A program made the translations under genes and the position numbers. The notes under the pieces are model-generated. The model was not told the origin of the DNA. It did no database searches and saw only the letters and a program-made list of their open reading frames with translations. From positions 1-60,282 of the forward strand of contig NZ_JAJOHW010000004.1 of NCBI RefSeq assembly GCF_021129195.1: a stretch of 60,282 nucleotides of DNA. Direction: 5' to 3'. The first letter of the stretch is position 1. Each line of letters opens with the position of its first letter. This document shows positions 1 to 8,287 of the stretch, one piece after another. This DNA is from Chromobacterium aquaticum. Lineage in GTDB: Bacteria > Pseudomonadota > Gammaproteobacteria > Burkholderiales > Chromobacteriaceae.

Positions 1-138
1 CTGCTGCGGCTGGCGGTGATCACGCAACAACTGGCGCTGCGGCGCCGCGACGAAGGGCAGCGCGTGCCGCGCGCCAAGCTGATCGTGCGCTGGCTGCTGG
101 ACCGCGCGGCGGAAGCCTGCGGCGGCGGCCGGCTGTGA
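1..138 (+). CDS. C-terminal end of a truncated gene, possibly a LysR-type regulator
   Basis: Frame 1 is open from the window edge to a TGA at 136-138 and gives 45 residues, rich in Arg and Leu, ending in an amphipathic helix (motif RAKLIVRWLLDRAAEA). The helix resembles the last helix of LysR-type effector domains, and such regulators often sit next to oxidoreductase genes like the one that starts 47 bp downstream on the same strand. The fragment is too short for a firm family call, and TetR or another regulator is possible. Only the coding frame and the stop codon are seen directly. Confidence 0.45.
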   Translation: MLRLAVITQQLALRRRDEGQRVPRAKLIVRWLLDRAAEACGGGRL

Positions 139-185
139 CGGCCGTCCGCGCGCCCTCCGATTCATCCCGATAAGGACATCTCATC

Positions 186-1091
186 ATGAATACCGAAACT
201 TCCACGACCGTATTCGACGTCATCGTGATCGGCGGCAGTCACGCCGGACAATCCGCCGCCTTGCAGATCGCGCGCGCGCGCCGCCGGGTGCTGGTGATCG
301 ACGCCGGCGCGCGCCGCAATCGCTTCGCCGCCCAATCCCACGGCGTGATCGGCCTGGACGGACGCTCGCCCGACGCGATCGCCGCGGACGGCAAGGCGCA
401 ATTGCTGGCCTATCCCAACGCGCAATGGCGCGCGGACACCGTGGTCCGAGCCGAGAGCGGCGAGGCCGGCTACGCATTGCGCTGCGCCTCCGGCCAAAGC
501 TACGCGGCGCGCCAGCTGGTGCTGGCCTTCGGCGTGGTGGACGAATTGCCTGAGCTGGAGGGCCTGCGCGAGCGCTGGGGCGAAAGCGTGTTCCACTGCC
601 CTTACTGCCACGGCTACGAACTGAAGCAGGGCCGCATCGGCGTGCTCGGCGGCGGTCCCTTGTCCTATCTGTCGGCGATGCTGATGCCGGAATGGGGCCC
701 GACCGTCTTCCTGAGCGACGGCGGCTTCGAGCCGGACGCGGCGCAGCGCGAGGCGCTGGCGCGGCGGGGCGTCGACATCGTGCGCGAACGGATAGAGCGC
801 ATCGTCGAGCGCGCCACCGTCGAGCTGGCCGATGGACGCCGGCTGGCCTTTGACGGGCTGTTCATGATGAACCGCTTCCGCCTGTCCAGCCCGGTGGCGG
901 AGCAGCTGGGCTGCGTGATCGAGGAGGGGCCGCTGGGGCCTTATGTGCGGACCGACGACGCAATGGAGACATCGGCGCCGGGCGTATTCGCCTGCGGCGA
1001 CATCACGCAGCGGGGCGGCACCGTGGCGCTGGCCATCGGCAACGGCGCGCTGGCGGGCATCGCCGCGCATCGCAAACTGGTGTTCGGATAA
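186..1091 (+). CDS. Thioredoxin reductase-like NAD(P)/FAD-dependent oxidoreductase
   Basis: A 301-residue two-dinucleotide-fold flavoprotein. The N-terminal FAD motif VIGGSHAGQSAA lies near residues 14-25. The redox motif HCPYCHGYE puts a CxxC pair at Cys138 and Cys141. An NADPH-fold glycine run (LGGGP) is near 154-158, and the C-terminal FAD signature GVFACGD is near 266-272. Length and motif order fit low-molecular-weight thioredoxin reductase relatives, the group that also contains GliT/HlmI-type disulfide oxidases. The protein could therefore reduce thioredoxin or oxidise small dithiols. The start is an ATG after an AGGACATCTC leader. It is probably cytosolic and may be co-transcribed with the next two genes. 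Confidence 0.85.
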   Translation: MNTETSTTVFDVIVIGGSHAGQSAALQIARARRRVLVIDAGARRNRFAAQSHGVIGLDGRSPDAIAADGKAQLLAYPNAQWRADTVVRAESGEAGYALRCASGQSYAARQLVLAFGVVDELPELEGLRERWGESVFHCPYCHGYELKQGRIGVLGGGPLSYLSAMLMPEWGPTVFLSDGGFEPDAAQREALARRGVDIVRERIERIVERATVELADGRRLAFDGLFMMNRFRLSSPVAEQLGCVIEEGPLGPYVRTDDAMETSAPGVFACGDITQRGGTVALAIGNGALAGIAAHRKLVFG

Positions 1092-1140
1092 GACGCGCGC
1101 GACGGAAGACTTCTTTCTCCTCATTACTGGAAAGCGATTC

Positions 1141-2055
1141 ATGAGTTGGCAAAACCTATGTTTCTCCTGGCTGTTGCGCAGAACGGCCAAATCCCTGACC
1201 CGCAAGCCCGGCCTGACCGCCCAGGAAATGCGCGAGCGCAGCGCGAAATGGGCGCGCGGCGAAATCAAGCCGCCGCGCGGCTGGCGGGTGCGCAAGCTGG
1301 ACGCGGAGGCGCTGCGCGGCGAGTGGATAGAGCCTGAAGCCGCCGCGCGGCGCGAGGCGAGCGGGCGGGTGATCCTGTATTTGCACGGCGGCGGCTATTG
1401 CTTCTGCTCGCCGCTGACGCACCGCGGCGTGGCCGCCGCGCTGGCGCGGGAGGCGGACGCGCGCGCGTTCTCGCTGGCTTACCGGCTGGCGCCGGAACAT
1501 CCGTTCCCGGCCGCCGTCGACGACGCGCTGGCGGCGTATCGGGAGCTGCTGGACGAGGGCGTGGCGCCTGAGCGCATCGTGGTCGCCGGCGATTCCTCCG
1601 GCGGCGGGCTGGCGCTGGCGCTGCTGCTGTCGCTGCGCGACGCGGGCGCGCCGATGCCGGCCGGCGCGGTCTTGTTCTCGCCGTGGACGGATCTGGCGGC
1701 GACCGGGGCCTCGCTGGAAGCGAACGACGCGTCCGACGTGATGCTGAGCGCGGTGGCGGTGAGGAATTTCTCGCGCTATTACCTTGGCGACGCCGCCGCC
1801 GATCATCCCATCGCCTCGCCGCTCTACGGCGAGTACGCGGGCCTGCCGGACCTGTTCATCCAGGCCAGCGACAGCGAGGTGCTGCTGGACGACGCCGCGC
1901 GCGTGGCCAGCAAGGCGAGCGCGGCCGGCGTCGGCGTGGATTTCAAAGTGTGGCGGCGGCTGCCGCACGCCTGGGCCACCTTGACGCCGATGCTGCCGGA
2001 AGCGAGGGCGGCGATCAAAGAAGCCGGCGGCTTCATCCGCAAGGTGGCGCCATGA
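1141..2055 (+). CDS. HSL-family (family IV) alpha/beta-hydrolase esterase
   Basis: A 304-residue esterase of the hormone-sensitive-lipase type. It has the oxyanion-hole motif HGGGY at residues 82-86 and the nucleophile motif GDSSGG at 150-155 (Ser152). YRLAPEHPFPA, typical of the family, is near 114-124, and the catalytic His lies in the LPHAW segment near the C terminus. The frame is open further upstream, but the ATG at 1141 sits behind a GGAAAG element and begins where family members usually begin. No signal peptide is visible, so it is probably a cytosolic carboxylesterase for short-chain or plant-derived esters. The stop overlaps the next start by four bases, which indicates an operon. 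Confidence 0.88.
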   Translation: MSWQNLCFSWLLRRTAKSLTRKPGLTAQEMRERSAKWARGEIKPPRGWRVRKLDAEALRGEWIEPEAAARREASGRVILYLHGGGYCFCSPLTHRGVAAALAREADARAFSLAYRLAPEHPFPAAVDDALAAYRELLDEGVAPERIVVAGDSSGGGLALALLLSLRDAGAPMPAGAVLFSPWTDLAATGASLEANDASDVMLSAVAVRNFSRYYLGDAAADHPIASPLYGEYAGLPDLFIQASDSEVLLDDAARVASKASAAGVGVDFKVWRRLPHAWATLTPMLPEARAAIKEAGGFIRKVAP

Positions 2056-2801
2056 ACCGCGGCTGGGTGGATGCCGCGCCGGCCGGCCAAGCCGCGGCCT
2101 TGCGCCTGTTCTGCTTCCCTTACGCCGGCGGCAGCGCGACGGTGTTCCGCGGCTGGGCCGAGCGCTTGCCGGCCACGGTGGATTTCCGGCCCATGCACCC
2201 GCCGGGGCGGGGGCGGCGCTTTCACGATCCGCTGCGCTACCGGCTGGATCAACTGGCCGACGAGGCGACGGACGCGATCGCGCCGCTGCTGGACCGGCCT
2301 TATGCCTTGTTCGGGCACAGCATGGGCGCGAGCCTGGCCTTCGAGGTGGCCCAGCGCGCGCGGGCGCGCGGCTTGCCGGCGCCCTGCTGCCTGATCGTGT
2401 CCGGCCGCGCCGCGCCGCATCTGCCCGCCAGGCGGCGGCCGATACATGCATTGCCCGATGATGAGTTCATCGACGAAGTGCTGCGGATGAACGGCACGCC
2501 GCCTGAGGTGCTGCAACATCCCGAGCTCGTCAACATCGTCCTGCCGGTGCTGTATGCCGATTTCGAGGCGATAGAGACTTATCGTCCCGCGCCGCGTCCT
2601 CCTTTGAGCTGCCGCATCGTCGCCCTGGGCGGCAGCGAAGAAGAGGGCGGCGTCGAGGCGGCCGCTTCCTGGCAGGGCTATGCCACCGGCGGTTTTCGCA
2701 GCGAGATCCTGCCCGGCGATCACTTCTTCCTGAACGGGAGGCCGGAAAGCCTATTCGCGATACTGCGCGAAGAACTGGAGCGTGGCGCCGGGGCGGATTG
2801 A
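2052..2801 (+). CDS. Type II thioesterase (GrsT/RifR-like)
   Basis: A 249-residue alpha/beta-hydrolase of the thioesterase II family that frees stalled acyl chains from carrier proteins of NRPS/PKS assembly lines. It shows the N-terminal signature LFCFPYAGGSA near residues 19-29, the nucleophile motif GHSMGA (Ser90) and the catalytic His in PGDHFF (His224). The site that usually holds the catalytic Asp reads GGSEEE (about 193-198), so a Glu may take that role. It overlaps the upstream esterase by ATGA, suggesting coupled translation. No synthetase is encoded here, so it may serve a distant cluster or have been recruited with the esterase for ester catabolism. Confidence 0.82.
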   Translation: MNRGWVDAAPAGQAAALRLFCFPYAGGSATVFRGWAERLPATVDFRPMHPPGRGRRFHDPLRYRLDQLADEATDAIAPLLDRPYALFGHSMGASLAFEVAQRARARGLPAPCCLIVSGRAAPHLPARRRPIHALPDDEFIDEVLRMNGTPPEVLQHPELVNIVLPVLYADFEAIETYRPAPRPPLSCRIVALGGSEEEGGVEAAASWQGYATGGFRSEILPGDHFFLNGRPESLFAILREELERGAGAD

Positions 2802-2850
2802 AGCCCCGGCAAACGGGTTGAACGCCGGAAACCGTATTGAGAGTCGCCGA

Positions 2851-2988
2851 GAACGTGTTTACGATCTCGCGAGCCAAGGTGAGCCAAGGCGAAAACGGGC
2901 GAAAAAGCGGAATGTACAGGCGGTAGATGAGCACTGAGCTTGGTTTCAACGCCGTATCGCCGACGCGCAGCAGATCGTAAACAGGTTC
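2851..2988 (+). mobile_element. MITE-like 140-bp inverted-repeat element, copy A
   Basis: A non-coding element with ends GAACGTGTTTACGATCT and AGATCGTAAACAGGTTC, inverted repeats of 17 bp with one mismatch. It shares interior blocks (GGCGAAAACGGGCGAAAAAG, GGAATGTACA, TTTCAACGCCGTATCGCCGA) with the copies at 6774, 25233, 42496 and 52928. The flanks are CGA and TAA, so no clean target duplication is left. It lies in the spacer after the thioesterase gene. Confidence 0.8.
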
Positions 2989-3320
2989 TAACAAAACCGC
3001 GCAGCGTGGCTGGGCCATCGGTTTCCGGGGCTTGATGCGGCTTGGCCAAGCGTTGTTGACCGGTTCCAGTACCGCTGCGCCTTGTTTGGCCGTGGCCTGC
3101 CCAGGGCCGGCCCGAGCGCTCCCCTTATGACTACGGGCTGGCCGGCTTAAAGGTCCGCCGTGGCCTGGCAAGCGCAGGCTTGCAAAAATACAACGTTGAT
3201 GCTGATGCCAGGCAGGGCCGCCGGGGGGATTCAAGCGCCGCTTTAAGTCTTGTCCCCCGGTGGCAGAGTTGGCTATCTATAGAAGATCCCGATAGCCATG
3301 CACATGCCGGAGTGGATATT
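2989..3320. other. Gene-free spacer upstream of the GGDEF-EAL gene
   Basis: About 330 bp between the MITE and the proposed GTG start of the next gene. The frame of that gene stays open upstream to a TTG at 3180, but codons 3180-3320 have no good ribosome site and look non-coding. I see no RNA gene or recognised riboswitch here. Confidence 0.5.
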
Positions 3321-6300
3321 GTGCAAGACCGATTTGAAGCCAAGCTGCGAGCCGTCATTACCGCTGCCATGCTGTTTGTTGCAGTGTTGTCGCTTTCCAT
3401 TTGGAAGGTAGTCGACAACGCCAGCCGGGCGGCGCACTCGTTGGCGAACAGCGTCATGGTGATGGACCAGTTGGCTCATGTCCGTGGCTTTACCACGCAA
3501 GTGGAAATGAGCACCCAGAACTATCGCCTGACAGGCGATGAAGCCAATTTGACAGAGCGTGACAAGGTTATCGAGGCGCGTGAACGGATGCTGGCGCAGC
3601 TTCGAACCCGCCTCAGCAGCAACCCCGCACAGCTCGAGCGTTTGCTGGCCTTGCACCAGGTTATCACCCAGCGGCTAGAGATCTCTCGTGAAGTGGAGAA
3701 TAGGTATCGACAGCAAGGCGGAGCGGCGGCCAGCGCCTATGCCGCGCGCGCGCCGATACAGGCCACCCGCGTGTTGGTGTATCGCTTGCTGGACGAAATG
3801 GACCAGGACGAGCACCGCATGCTGGAGCGAAGGCAGGGCGATTATGAGCGTTCTCAGCAGTGGCAACTATGGTGGAACGGCCTGAGCGGCATCACCCTTT
3901 ACCTGCTGCTGGGCGGCACGTATTTCATGGTGCGGCGGCAATGGCGGGCGCTCAGCGCCAGCCGGGAGGCATTGGCGTTCAGCGAGGAAAACCTGGCCGC
4001 CACCCTGCATTCGATTGGGGATGCGGTGATATCCGTCAATGCCGCGGGCCTGGTGACCCGTAGCAACCGGATCGCTGAATTCCTTACCGGTTGGCTTGCC
4101 GCCGAGGCTATCGGCCTGCCCTTGTTACAGGTATTGACCGTGCGGCGGGATGAAGACGATAGAGCCATAGATCTGTTTGCCTACGGCACCGGGATGCTGG
4201 CTCAGGCTCAGCACATGCCGGAATCCTGGCATGGGGAATTGGTGGCGCGCGATGGCCAGCAGCGCCCGATCAGCTACACCGTGGCGCCTATCATTGGCAG
4301 CGGAGGCCTGCTGAACGGAGTGGTGGTGGTATTCCGCGACACCACCGCCGAGCGGGATGTCCGACAGACCATTCTTGCGCAGAATGCCCTGCTGGCCGCG
4401 AGAGTGCAGGACCGATCCTTGCGCTTGCTGGAAAGCGAGGCGCATCGGCACGCCATCCTCTGCGCGGTGCCGGTGCTGATCGCCTATGTCAATGCGGAGC
4501 GCCTCTATGTGTATGTCAATGAACAGTATCGGCTACGCTTTGCGCCTGAGCGCGCGGACATCACCGGCTGCGCGGTGGAAGAGATTCTGGGCGCGGCGCG
4601 TTATGCCGTGGCCTGTCCAAACATTGACAAGGCACTGGCCGGCGAGCCGCTGAACTATGACTGGCAGCCTTTCCCGGGGGTTTGGCAGAACATCCGCTAT
4701 GTGCCCAAGCGTAATGAACAGGAGGAGGTGATCGGTTATTACGTGCTGGGCATCGACGTCACCGAACGGAAGGCGGCGGAGGAGCATATCCAGGCGCTCA
4801 ACGGCGAGCTGTCGCAGCAAGTGCGCGAGCTAGAGCATGTTTCGCGCGCCCTGCGTACGCTCAGCGCCGGAAATCGGGCCATGCTGCGGGCCAGGGATGA
4901 GCAGCAATTGCTGAACAGCAGCTGCCGGGCCATCGTCGAGGCCGGCGGCTATAGCACGGCGGTGATCTGGTATGGCGATGCCGATGCGCAAGAACTGCAG
5001 CCGATGGCTCAATGCGGTTTTGCCGGCGGGCTGACCGAACTGAAGGGCATTGTTTTGGGCAGGGCCGATGCCGCCGGCGGCATCAGCATCACGCCAACCG
5101 CGGTGCGTACCGGCAAGGTGCAGCTGGCGCGCGACATGCAGAGCGATAGCCGGTACGCGGTACTGCGGGCCTTGCTGTATGGGGCGGCATCCGGCCTGGC
5201 CTGCCCGTTGCAGGTGGATGGCCGCGTCATTGGCGCGCTGACCATTTACGACAGGCAGGCGGATACCTTCGATGACGACGAGATCGATTTGCTGATCGAA
5301 GCCAGCGCCGACCTGGCATTCGGCATCGGCTCCTTGCGGGCGCAGAAGGAACGTGAGCAGGCCCGCGTCGCCATGCAGCAAATGCTGCGCCATGATCAAC
5401 TGACCGGCCTGCCCAATATGTTGCAGTTTGAAGAGGCATTGACGCTGGCGGTCGTGCACGCAAGCCAGGAGGGCCGCATGCTGGCCGTGCTGCAGTTCAA
5501 TATCGAGCGCCTGGGGGAAATCAATGAGGTGCTCGGCTTTGCCCAGGGCGATCAGGTGTTGCGTGAATTTGGCGCGCGTCTGACGGAGTGCCTGCCGGCA
5601 GCCGCCCTGGCCGCGCGGGTGCGCGGTGACGAGTTCGCGGTCTTGCTTCCCGGCGCCGATGCACAGGAGGCATTGCTGCTGGTCACAGCGGTCGCCTGGA
5701 CGATGGCCACGGCTTTCGAGGTGGCGGGGCTGACGCTGGATGTCACGGCAAGGGTAGGGATCGCGCTATTCCCACAGCACGGCGGCAATGTGCACGATTT
5801 GTTGCGCCACATGGGCAAGGCCGCGCAGCAGGCCAAGCAGCGCGGGATCGCTTATTACGTGTTTGAGCCGGGCAAGGGGGAGACGCAGGCCGAGCGGCTG
5901 ATGCTGGCCAGAGAGCTGCGCCGTGCCATAGCGCAGGGCGAACTGCGGCTATACCTGCAGCCCAAGGTCAGCCTGGCCGATGGCCGGGTTTGTGGCGCCG
6001 AGGCCTTGGTGCGCTGGCAGCATCCGCAACATGGCTTGCTGGCGCCCAGTGCCTTCATTGATATCGCCGAGCGGTCCGGGCTAATCCATTCTTTGACCGA
6101 GTGGGTGATCACCGCTGCGCTGGAGCTATTGCAAGCCTGGCAGCGGCAGCAACTGATGCTGCCCATTGCTGTCAATCTGTCGGCACGTAATCTGCAGGAT
6201 GAAACCTTGCCGGACAAGCTGCGGCTTTGGCAGGAGCAGCGTTCGATTCCCAGCGGCTTGCTGGAGCTGGAAATCACGGAAAGCTCGGTGATGTTGGACC

Positions 6301-6665
6301 CGGAGTTGGCGCTGGCCTTGCTGCACGAACTACGCCACGCCGGTGTCGCGCTGTATGTGGATGATTTTGGCACCGGCTATTCGTCGCTGAGCTATCTGCA
6401 AAAACTGCCGGTGGATTACATCAAGATTGATCAGTCCTTTGTGATGAATATGTCGCAGGACAAAGACTCCGCCATGATCGTGAAATCCACCATCGAGCTT
6501 GTCCACCACCTGGGGCGGCTGGTGGTCGCGGAGGGAGTGGAATCCGCTGCCGCCTGGCAGAGCCTGCGCGAACTGGGCTGCGACTATGCCCAGGGGTATT
6601 TCATTGCCGCGCCGATGCCGGCCGAGCAGTTCGCCGCCTGGAACACCGCTTTCGCGGCGCCATAG
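3321..6665 (+). CDS. Membrane-bound CHASE3/PAS/GAF GGDEF-EAL c-di-GMP enzyme
   Basis: About 1114 residues. A membrane segment (VITAAMLFVAVLSLSIW) is followed by a CHASE3-like periplasmic helical region with TQNYRLTGDEANL, then a second membrane segment (ITLYLLLGGTYFMV). Two PAS domains follow (the first with STIGDAVISVN-like HSIGDAVISVN, both ending in a DxTxxR/K step), then a GAF domain, a GGDEF domain with active-site variant RGDEF, and a C-terminal EAL domain. The EAL domain keeps EALVRW, NLSARNL, EITESS, DDFGTGYSSL and EGVE, so phosphodiesterase activity is likely; RGDEF is also a functional cyclase variant. I chose GTG 3321 because GGAG lies 8 bp upstream; an open frame reaches TTG 3180. 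It probably links a periplasmic or redox signal to c-di-GMP. Confidence 0.9.
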   Translation: MQDRFEAKLRAVITAAMLFVAVLSLSIWKVVDNASRAAHSLANSVMVMDQLAHVRGFTTQVEMSTQNYRLTGDEANLTERDKVIEARERMLAQLRTRLSSNPAQLERLLALHQVITQRLEISREVENRYRQQGGAAASAYAARAPIQATRVLVYRLLDEMDQDEHRMLERRQGDYERSQQWQLWWNGLSGITLYLLLGGTYFMVRRQWRALSASREALAFSEENLAATLHSIGDAVISVNAAGLVTRSNRIAEFLTGWLAAEAIGLPLLQVLTVRRDEDDRAIDLFAYGTGMLAQAQHMPESWHGELVARDGQQRPISYTVAPIIGSGGLLNGVVVVFRDTTAERDVRQTILAQNALLAARVQDRSLRLLESEAHRHAILCAVPVLIAYVNAERLYVYVNEQYRLRFAPERADITGCAVEEILGAARYAVACPNIDKALAGEPLNYDWQPFPGVWQNIRYVPKRNEQEEVIGYYVLGIDVTERKAAEEHIQALNGELSQQVRELEHVSRALRTLSAGNRAMLRARDEQQLLNSSCRAIVEAGGYSTAVIWYGDADAQELQPMAQCGFAGGLTELKGIVLGRADAAGGISITPTAVRTGKVQLARDMQSDSRYAVLRALLYGAASGLACPLQVDGRVIGALTIYDRQADTFDDDEIDLLIEASADLAFGIGSLRAQKEREQARVAMQQMLRHDQLTGLPNMLQFEEALTLAVVHASQEGRMLAVLQFNIERLGEINEVLGFAQGDQVLREFGARLTECLPAAALAARVRGDEFAVLLPGADAQEALLLVTAVAWTMATAFEVAGLTLDVTARVGIALFPQHGGNVHDLLRHMGKAAQQAKQRGIAYYVFEPGKGETQAERLMLARELRRAIAQGELRLYLQPKVSLADGRVCGAEALVRWQHPQHGLLAPSAFIDIAERSGLIHSLTEWVITAALELLQAWQRQQLMLPIAVNLSARNLQDETLPDKLRLWQEQRSIPSGLLELEITESSVMLDPELALALLHELRHAGVALYVDDFGTGYSSLSYLQKLPVDYIKIDQSFVMNMSQDKDSAMIVKSTIELVHHLGRLVVAEGVESAAAWQSLRELGCDYAQGYFIAAPMPAEQFAAWNTAFAAP

Positions 6666-6773
6666 TGTCGGAAGGGCCGGGTACGGACAAAATGGCCTGG
6701 CTCCTGGAGGGAGGGTGGGCCAACTGCCGTATTGGGTCTGGCCATGTTGCGGCGCGCAATGCGGATTGCCTGA

Positions 6774-6918
6774 GAGCCTGTTCAAAGTCTCGCGAGCAAG
6801 GGCGAGACAAGGCGAAAACGAGCGAAAAAGCGGAATGTACTCGACATGAGCATTGCGCGGACGTTTTCAACGCCCTGGTCTAAAATCCTGCCACGCGCAG
6901 CAGATCGTAAACAGGTGC
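6774..6918 (+). mobile_element. MITE-like inverted-repeat element, copy B
   Basis: The ends are GAGCCTGTTCAAAGTCT and AGATCGTAAACAGGTGC. The left end is of the TTCAAAGTCT subtype and the right end of the TTTACGATCT subtype, so this copy is a mosaic. It is flanked on both sides by TGA (6771-6773 and 6919-6921), a 3-bp target duplication. It lies between the GGDEF-EAL gene and the secreted protein gene. Confidence 0.8.
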
Positions 6919-6939
6919 TGAGAACTTATAGGGGGAGGC

Positions 6940-7602
6940 ATGCTGATCAGGCGTGGTTCAGTATTGCTATTGCTGCCGGCCTTGAGCCAGGCCGCCGAGG
7001 TGTTTGATGGATATGAGGCGTATTACCGCAGCTTGCCGAATCGCTTATTCCAGTCTCAAGGTGTCGAGCTGGAAGCTGTCAGCCTGAAGGGCGAGCAGGA
7101 GCCGCGATATGTTTGGCGGGGCGTGGCGGCGGGCCGTCGCCATCAGCTAGAGCTGAAAAGCGGCAAGATCACCCTGGATGGCCTGACATGGCAGGCCGGC
7201 TCTATCCAGGCCTTCCCTGGCGAAGCGCTCCACGCCGGGGATTTGGGCAGAGGCGCTGTGGCCTATTTCGCCGTCGGCTGGGCCTGCGTGGAGAATACGC
7301 CGGCATCGGCCTCTGGCACGGCGGTGAGGCATCAGTCGGTCTATCTGTTGCGCCTGGGCCTGTCCAAGACCCAGGGATGGAAACTACCCAGCCTGTTTGC
7401 GTCCTGTCAGGGCCTTAGCTTATTGAACGGCCAGGTGCGGTTCGACAAGCTTGAGTATCGCTATCAGCCTGGCAAGGCTGAACCGGACGGGGTGTTGTTC
7501 AATGAATATGCAATTGAGTCCGGCCGATTTGTGTCCTTGGCAGGAAAACGTTCTGCCTCCTTTGTGGAAGAGGGAAATGTGTATCGGTTTTTGTTTGATT
7601 GA
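6940..7602 (+). CDS. Secreted protein of unknown function
   Basis: 220 residues starting with MLIRRGSVLLLLPALSQAAE, a short signal peptide with a probable cleavage after SQA. The mature part is beta-rich, with many Tyr and Trp residues and a single pair of cysteines (WACVEN near residue 120 and FASCQG near 165) that could form a disulfide in the periplasm. The start is well supported by GGGGGAGG seven bases upstream of the ATG. I do not recognise the family. It stands alone between a MITE copy and a degraded region. Confidence 0.7.
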   Translation: MLIRRGSVLLLLPALSQAAEVFDGYEAYYRSLPNRLFQSQGVELEAVSLKGEQEPRYVWRGVAAGRRHQLELKSGKITLDGLTWQAGSIQAFPGEALHAGDLGRGAVAYFAVGWACVENTPASASGTAVRHQSVYLLRLGLSKTQGWKLPSLFASCQGLSLLNGQVRFDKLEYRYQPGKAEPDGVLFNEYAIESGRFVSLAGKRSASFVEEGNVYRFLFD

Positions 7603-7626
7603 TCGCTGTGGATGAGCAAGCGCCAA

Positions 7627-7745
7627 TCAGTCACGCGTCAGGTTTTCTATCACACCGATGCGCGCCGGCCCCAGCCAAGGCGCGCCTGGTCGCTCCAGTT
7701 GCATGATCTTCATTGCTAGTTCCAGCAAGCGCTGGCCATAGCGCA
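7627..7745 (-). pseudogene. Fragment of a LysR-type regulator gene
   Basis: Read on the minus strand, the segment encodes YGQRLLELAMKIMQLERPGAPWLGPARIGVIENLTRD and then a stop at 7627-7629. This matches the linker helix and first effector-domain strand (GxLRIGVIEs) of LysR regulators, without the HTH before it or the effector domain after it. Both ends are therefore lost. The call rests on pattern recognition of a short stretch. Confidence 0.4.
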
Positions 7746-7768
7746 GGATTGGCCATGGGGGCTGCTGT

Positions 7769-7866
7769 GGTTTTGCCAAGCAATGACCCGCTAATAGCGG
7801 CCCGATCCTGCGTTGCGCCTCCTTGTCCTGCTACGGCTACTGTAGCTTCGCAGAAACTTCGTTTTA
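7769..7866. repeat. Degenerate copy of a second small palindromic repeat
   Basis: It shares blocks CCCGCTAA, TGCGTTGCGCCT and CTTGTC...TACTG in the same order and spacing as the intact element at 11102-11207. The terminal inverted repeat is badly decayed here. This is a low-confidence similarity judged by eye. Confidence 0.3.
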
Positions 7867-8050
7867 GCTGCGCTGATGGGAGAGGGAGGCTGTACGCACA
7901 ATCGTCCGGGAGGGCGATATCACTTCCACGGTGCTTGGGTTTCGGTTTTAGCGTCCCGATGACCGCATTCTCTTCACAGATGGTTTCTCAGAAAATTGCA
8001 TCTAATCTAGATGTTCTATATTCGTAATAAAATAATCAATAGAATTTGAC

Positions 8051-8078
8051 TTGACATTGTCATGTCGAGTGCTAGGAT
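8051..8078 (+). promoter_or_regulatory. Candidate sigma-70 promoter with overlapping operator
   Basis: TTGACA at 8051-8056 is followed after 16 bp by TAGGAT at 8073-8078. The -35 box overlaps an 11-bp dyad, TGACATTGTCA, that could be an operator. It lies 200 bp upstream of the 8288 gene in an AT-rich spacer, which otherwise (7867-8287) holds nothing I recognise. Confidence 0.35.
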
Positions 8079-8287
8079 TTTTGTATGGCGGAATTTGCTT
8101 TATTTCATGGCTGGAGATTTGCAGAATATTTCAGTCATGCAAATACAAATTTTGCTAGAAAACCAGTCTTTCATTCACGTGTTTTATTTGTACAGCAAGT
8201 CCCGTAAAGCTGGCACGGCTTATATTGATTTTATCGTCTTTTCGCTGCACCGCCCTTTATCAAAATGCATGATCATGCGAGGTGTGT

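Noticed and set aside
2850-2990. Neisserial Correia element
   Set aside because: Size and context are similar, but the terminal repeats (GAACCTGTTTACGATCT type) are not the Correia ends, so it is treated as a different MITE family.
3180-3320. Extension of the GGDEF-EAL protein to a TTG at 3180
   Set aside because: No ribosome site at 3180. GTG 3321 has GGAG at 8 bp, and the membrane anchor begins soon after it.
7713-8027. 104-codon plus-strand frame in the spacer before the 8288 gene
   Set aside because: It overlaps a repeat and an AT-rich spacer, has no ribosome site and no protein-like pattern.
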